From Nothophaeocryptopus gaeumannii (Eukaryota > Ascomycota > Dothideomycetes > Mycosphaerellales > Mycosphaerellaceae): a stretch of 64,000 nucleotides of DNA. The first letter of the stretch is position 1; each line of letters begins with the position of its first letter. The stretch covers positions 868,001 through 932,000 of the forward strand of contig JASISA010000041.1 of the NCBI GenBank assembly GCA_031771865.1, in the 5' to 3' direction. Positions 62,129-64,000 of the stretch are shown piece by piece. The notes under the pieces were generated by a model, which worked only from the letters and a program-made list of their open reading frames with translations, searched no databases and was not told the origin of the DNA. The translations under genes were made by a program, and so were the position numbers.

Positions 62129-62692
62129 TGGGAAGCCTGGCACGTTCGAAGGGTGTGAAGGGTTTAGTCCAGAGCATGAACTTCTAGGCACCTTACAATG
62201 GAAGCTCTCCATGAGAGCAAGCGATGCTAGCAAGTACCCGCATCGGATCATGTTCGAATTCCTCTTCGGTTCATCGATGCACCGCACCATGCGTGTGGAC
62301 GGCGGAGAAGGATCCGCACCGGCGACGACCTTTCCGATGCTGTGTCGCGTCGGCAATTGATCTTGCGCCATGATCGGAGCACAAGATATCCTCTAGGAGA
62401 ATGTGGTTCTGCCCGCGCCGTGATGAGCTATGCAGTGGATCGTGATGGGAACATGAAGGGAAGCATCGCGATGACTGAGAAGATTCGGGTAAGCTCGAGG
62501 GATGCATGGACTTAGTCTCGCCTCAGGCACACAGCAAAGTGACGGCAGGCACGATGATCACGCAAGTGCTCTCAATTGATGGTCTAGGCAATACAATAGA
62601 AGGGTATCATAGTCTATACAACAAGACGCCTCCGCTGGGCGCCATCATAACACAACGCTCGAGATGCTTTTCAAGGGATGACACGCCGAATC
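62129..62692. other. Fragment-bearing intergenic region
   Basis: No intact gene. On the plus strand about 62314-62490 reads as a coherent peptide (DDLSDAVSRRQLILRHD, then GECGSARAVMSYAVDRDG) without a recognisable start, possibly another gene fragment. The remainder shows nothing supportable. Confidence 0.3.
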
Positions 62693-63787
62693 TTAGGCCG
62701 TCTTGATGCCACCTTTCCCCTCGGCCAGGAGTTTCTTCTGCCTCCATTGCCATTCGATAAGAACCGGCAAGAAGTGCCAGAGGTCAAACTCCGGCCACAA
62801 TACGTCTAAAAATTTGATCTCTGTGTCTTCATGACACTGCCAGAGCATGAAGTCTGACAACCGGTGCACGCCAGATGTTCGAATTAAGAGGTCGAGAGGT
62901 GGTGCATCAGAGGTGTATGTGTTCTTCGTCAAAGTCTCGGCTGTGATAGTCTCAGGGTCGGGGAGATTGCTAGGTTTCGTTTCTGTCGGCTTCAGCACCG
63001 GCGATGTTGAGTACGATGTCTGTGATGAGGCCGGATTGAGGTTTGATGAAGCTTCCAAATCCTGATCCGATACTGATGCGGAATCTGCATCTGACGCTGT
63101 AGTTGCGGAGTCTTGGACATGCTCTTCTTCAGCAACAGCAGGTAGTTGCCTTGTCAGAATGTTCCTCTGAATATGCGACTCGCTGAAGGGCCTCTTGAGT
63201 GAAGGTCGGCTGGAGGGTCTGCTGAAATCCCGGACAGTCTCACGTACACTATGCGTGATCTCTTCTCTGCCAGTGTAAGGGAAACAGACATTGAGCACCG
63301 CACTGTCGTTGTGTTTCGTCATCTCCACAGCAAGATCGATTTGCTTCTGGACATCTTCCCGCATCAGACTCCTGTCGCCCAGTATCCTCACACTTGCCCC
63401 ATATCGGTCCAGTAGTTCTCCATGTTGGCTCAATTGTACCAACTTGGTCTTGGCCATGTCCATCAACCCGTCCACCTCGTACTTGCTCCTCTTGAAGTTC
63501 TCAATGCTGAAGGCATAAATTGTGACCACACGGACTCCGCTCTTGTAGCAGACTTCGAGTATTCGCGCCAGCGCTTCGAAGCCCATATTGTGCCCTTCTA
63601 CAGTTTCCACCTTGCTCTTCCGCGCCCAGCGCCGGTTCCCATCCATGACAAAGGCAATGTGTTCTGGTATTGGCCCGCATTTTAGGCTGCCAATGAGCAG
63701 CTCCCGGATTCTCTGGACGCCCCATTCGACTGGAGGCAGAGATAGTGCCCAGTTGCGCAAGTGTGCGCTGTGTGCCATGGTCGACAT
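62693..63787 (-). CDS. Cis-prenyltransferase, Rer2/Srt1-like
   Basis: An intronless 364-residue gene. The catalytic Asp is in HIAFVMDGNRRWARK (Asp at residue 49), and GFEALARILEVCYKSGVRVVTIYAFSIENFKR-type motifs follow, as does LNVCFPYTGREEI. The C-terminal signature LLIRTSGVHRLSDFMLWQ binds the isopentenyl diphosphate substrate. The enzyme extends farnesyl diphosphate to dehydrodolichyl diphosphate at the endoplasmic reticulum or lipid particles, supplying dolichol for protein glycosylation. A disordered insertion of about 90 residues (near 195-290) separates the two halves. An in-frame ATG nine bases later could also be the start. Confidence 0.93.
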   Translation of the reverse strand: MSTMAHSAHLRNWALSLPPVEWGVQRIRELLIGSLKCGPIPEHIAFVMDGNRRWARKSKVETVEGHNMGFEALARILEVCYKSGVRVVTIYAFSIENFKRSKYEVDGLMDMAKTKLVQLSQHGELLDRYGASVRILGDRSLMREDVQKQIDLAVEMTKHNDSAVLNVCFPYTGREEITHSVRETVRDFSRPSSRPSLKRPFSESHIQRNILTRQLPAVAEEEHVQDSATTASDADSASVSDQDLEASSNLNPASSQTSYSTSPVLKPTETKPSNLPDPETITAETLTKNTYTSDAPPLDLLIRTSGVHRLSDFMLWQCHEDTEIKFLDVLWPEFDLWHFLPVLIEWQWRQKKLLAEGKGGIKTA

Positions 63788-64000
63788 TGCAGTTGAAGTG
63801 GTAATTGTTGAGAAATACGTACAGCGGCTGGGAAGAAAGTGGAAGTGTGGCTTCAGTTAAGTCAATTGCATCGGGTGGCTGTGTAGTTGAGGTGTCCCAA
63901 GAGAATGACACGTATGAGATTGATACTTCATCAGCTGGCAGAGCGTGGCTGAGGAGATGCGTGAGGTGAAATGCGTAAGCTGGCCTTGGGTTCACAAACG
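63788..64000. other. Promoter of the cis-prenyltransferase gene
   Basis: Upstream region of the minus-strand gene; an overlapping open frame here is treated as a shadow. Confidence 0.45.

Noticed and set aside
63501..63995. Minus-strand frame upstream of and overlapping the cis-prenyltransferase
   Set aside because: Another frame of the same strand over a clear gene; the extra part is probably 5' untranslated.
1..64000. CRISPR arrays, rRNA or tRNA genes, and bacterial-type operon signals
   Set aside because: No spaced repeat array was seen, and I found no cloverleaf with convincing internal promoter boxes. The gene structure is eukaryotic.

Overview
The window is nuclear DNA of a filamentous ascomycete. 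Coding density is high. Introns are short (about 40-60 bp, one of 195 bp) with GT-AG ends and branch sites such as TACTAAC, and the families are typical of fungi (Zn2Cys6 factors, Pex8, Psy2, Pfs2, RMD8-like, BAR-SH3). A Dothideomycete is my best guess, but the sequence alone does not prove it.

Layout. 1-9,400: 3' end of a vacuolar cation/proton exchanger, a Zn2Cys6 factor, an F-box protein and a nitroreductase. 9,400-25,700: a large disordered protein, an HSL-type esterase, a secreted NTF2-like protein, a GH79 glycosidase with a frameshift, three small single-pass membrane proteins, and poorly conserved or decaying genes. 25,900-39,300: an ordered housekeeping block with an RMD/DUF155 protein, a BAR-SH3 endocytic protein, peroxin Pex8, a small four-segment membrane protein, an SLC35F-type transporter and a LEA-like DUF3659-type protein. 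39,968-44,691: a 4.7-kb DNA transposon with 38-bp perfect terminal inverted repeats and a 4-bp target duplication; it carries a broken integrase-type transposase plus two open accessory genes. 44,700-46,900: coding-like debris. 47,000-57,600: a class II aldolase/adducin protein, Pfs2, a DGAT1-like acyltransferase and the PP4 subunit Psy2. 58,100-62,500: a BTB protein and a cytochrome b5/FMN dehydrogenase, each with an apparent single-base frameshift, followed by truncated pieces of a Zn2Cys6 factor, a DHDPS-family enzyme and an aldo-keto reductase. 62,693-63,787: a cis-prenyltransferase (Rer2-like).

Most genes are independent housekeeping functions: lipid and dolichol synthesis, peroxisome import, RNA 3'-end processing, phosphatase regulation and endocytosis. 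No biosynthetic cluster is evident. The most unusual structure is the transposon. It has coding-intact accessory genes beside a transposase broken by two amber codons of the kind RIP would create, and a short motif (ACTCGYAG and its complement) is scattered through its whole length. Three frameshifts elsewhere could each be explained by loss of one base in a short G or C run, so either sequence error or true decay is possible.
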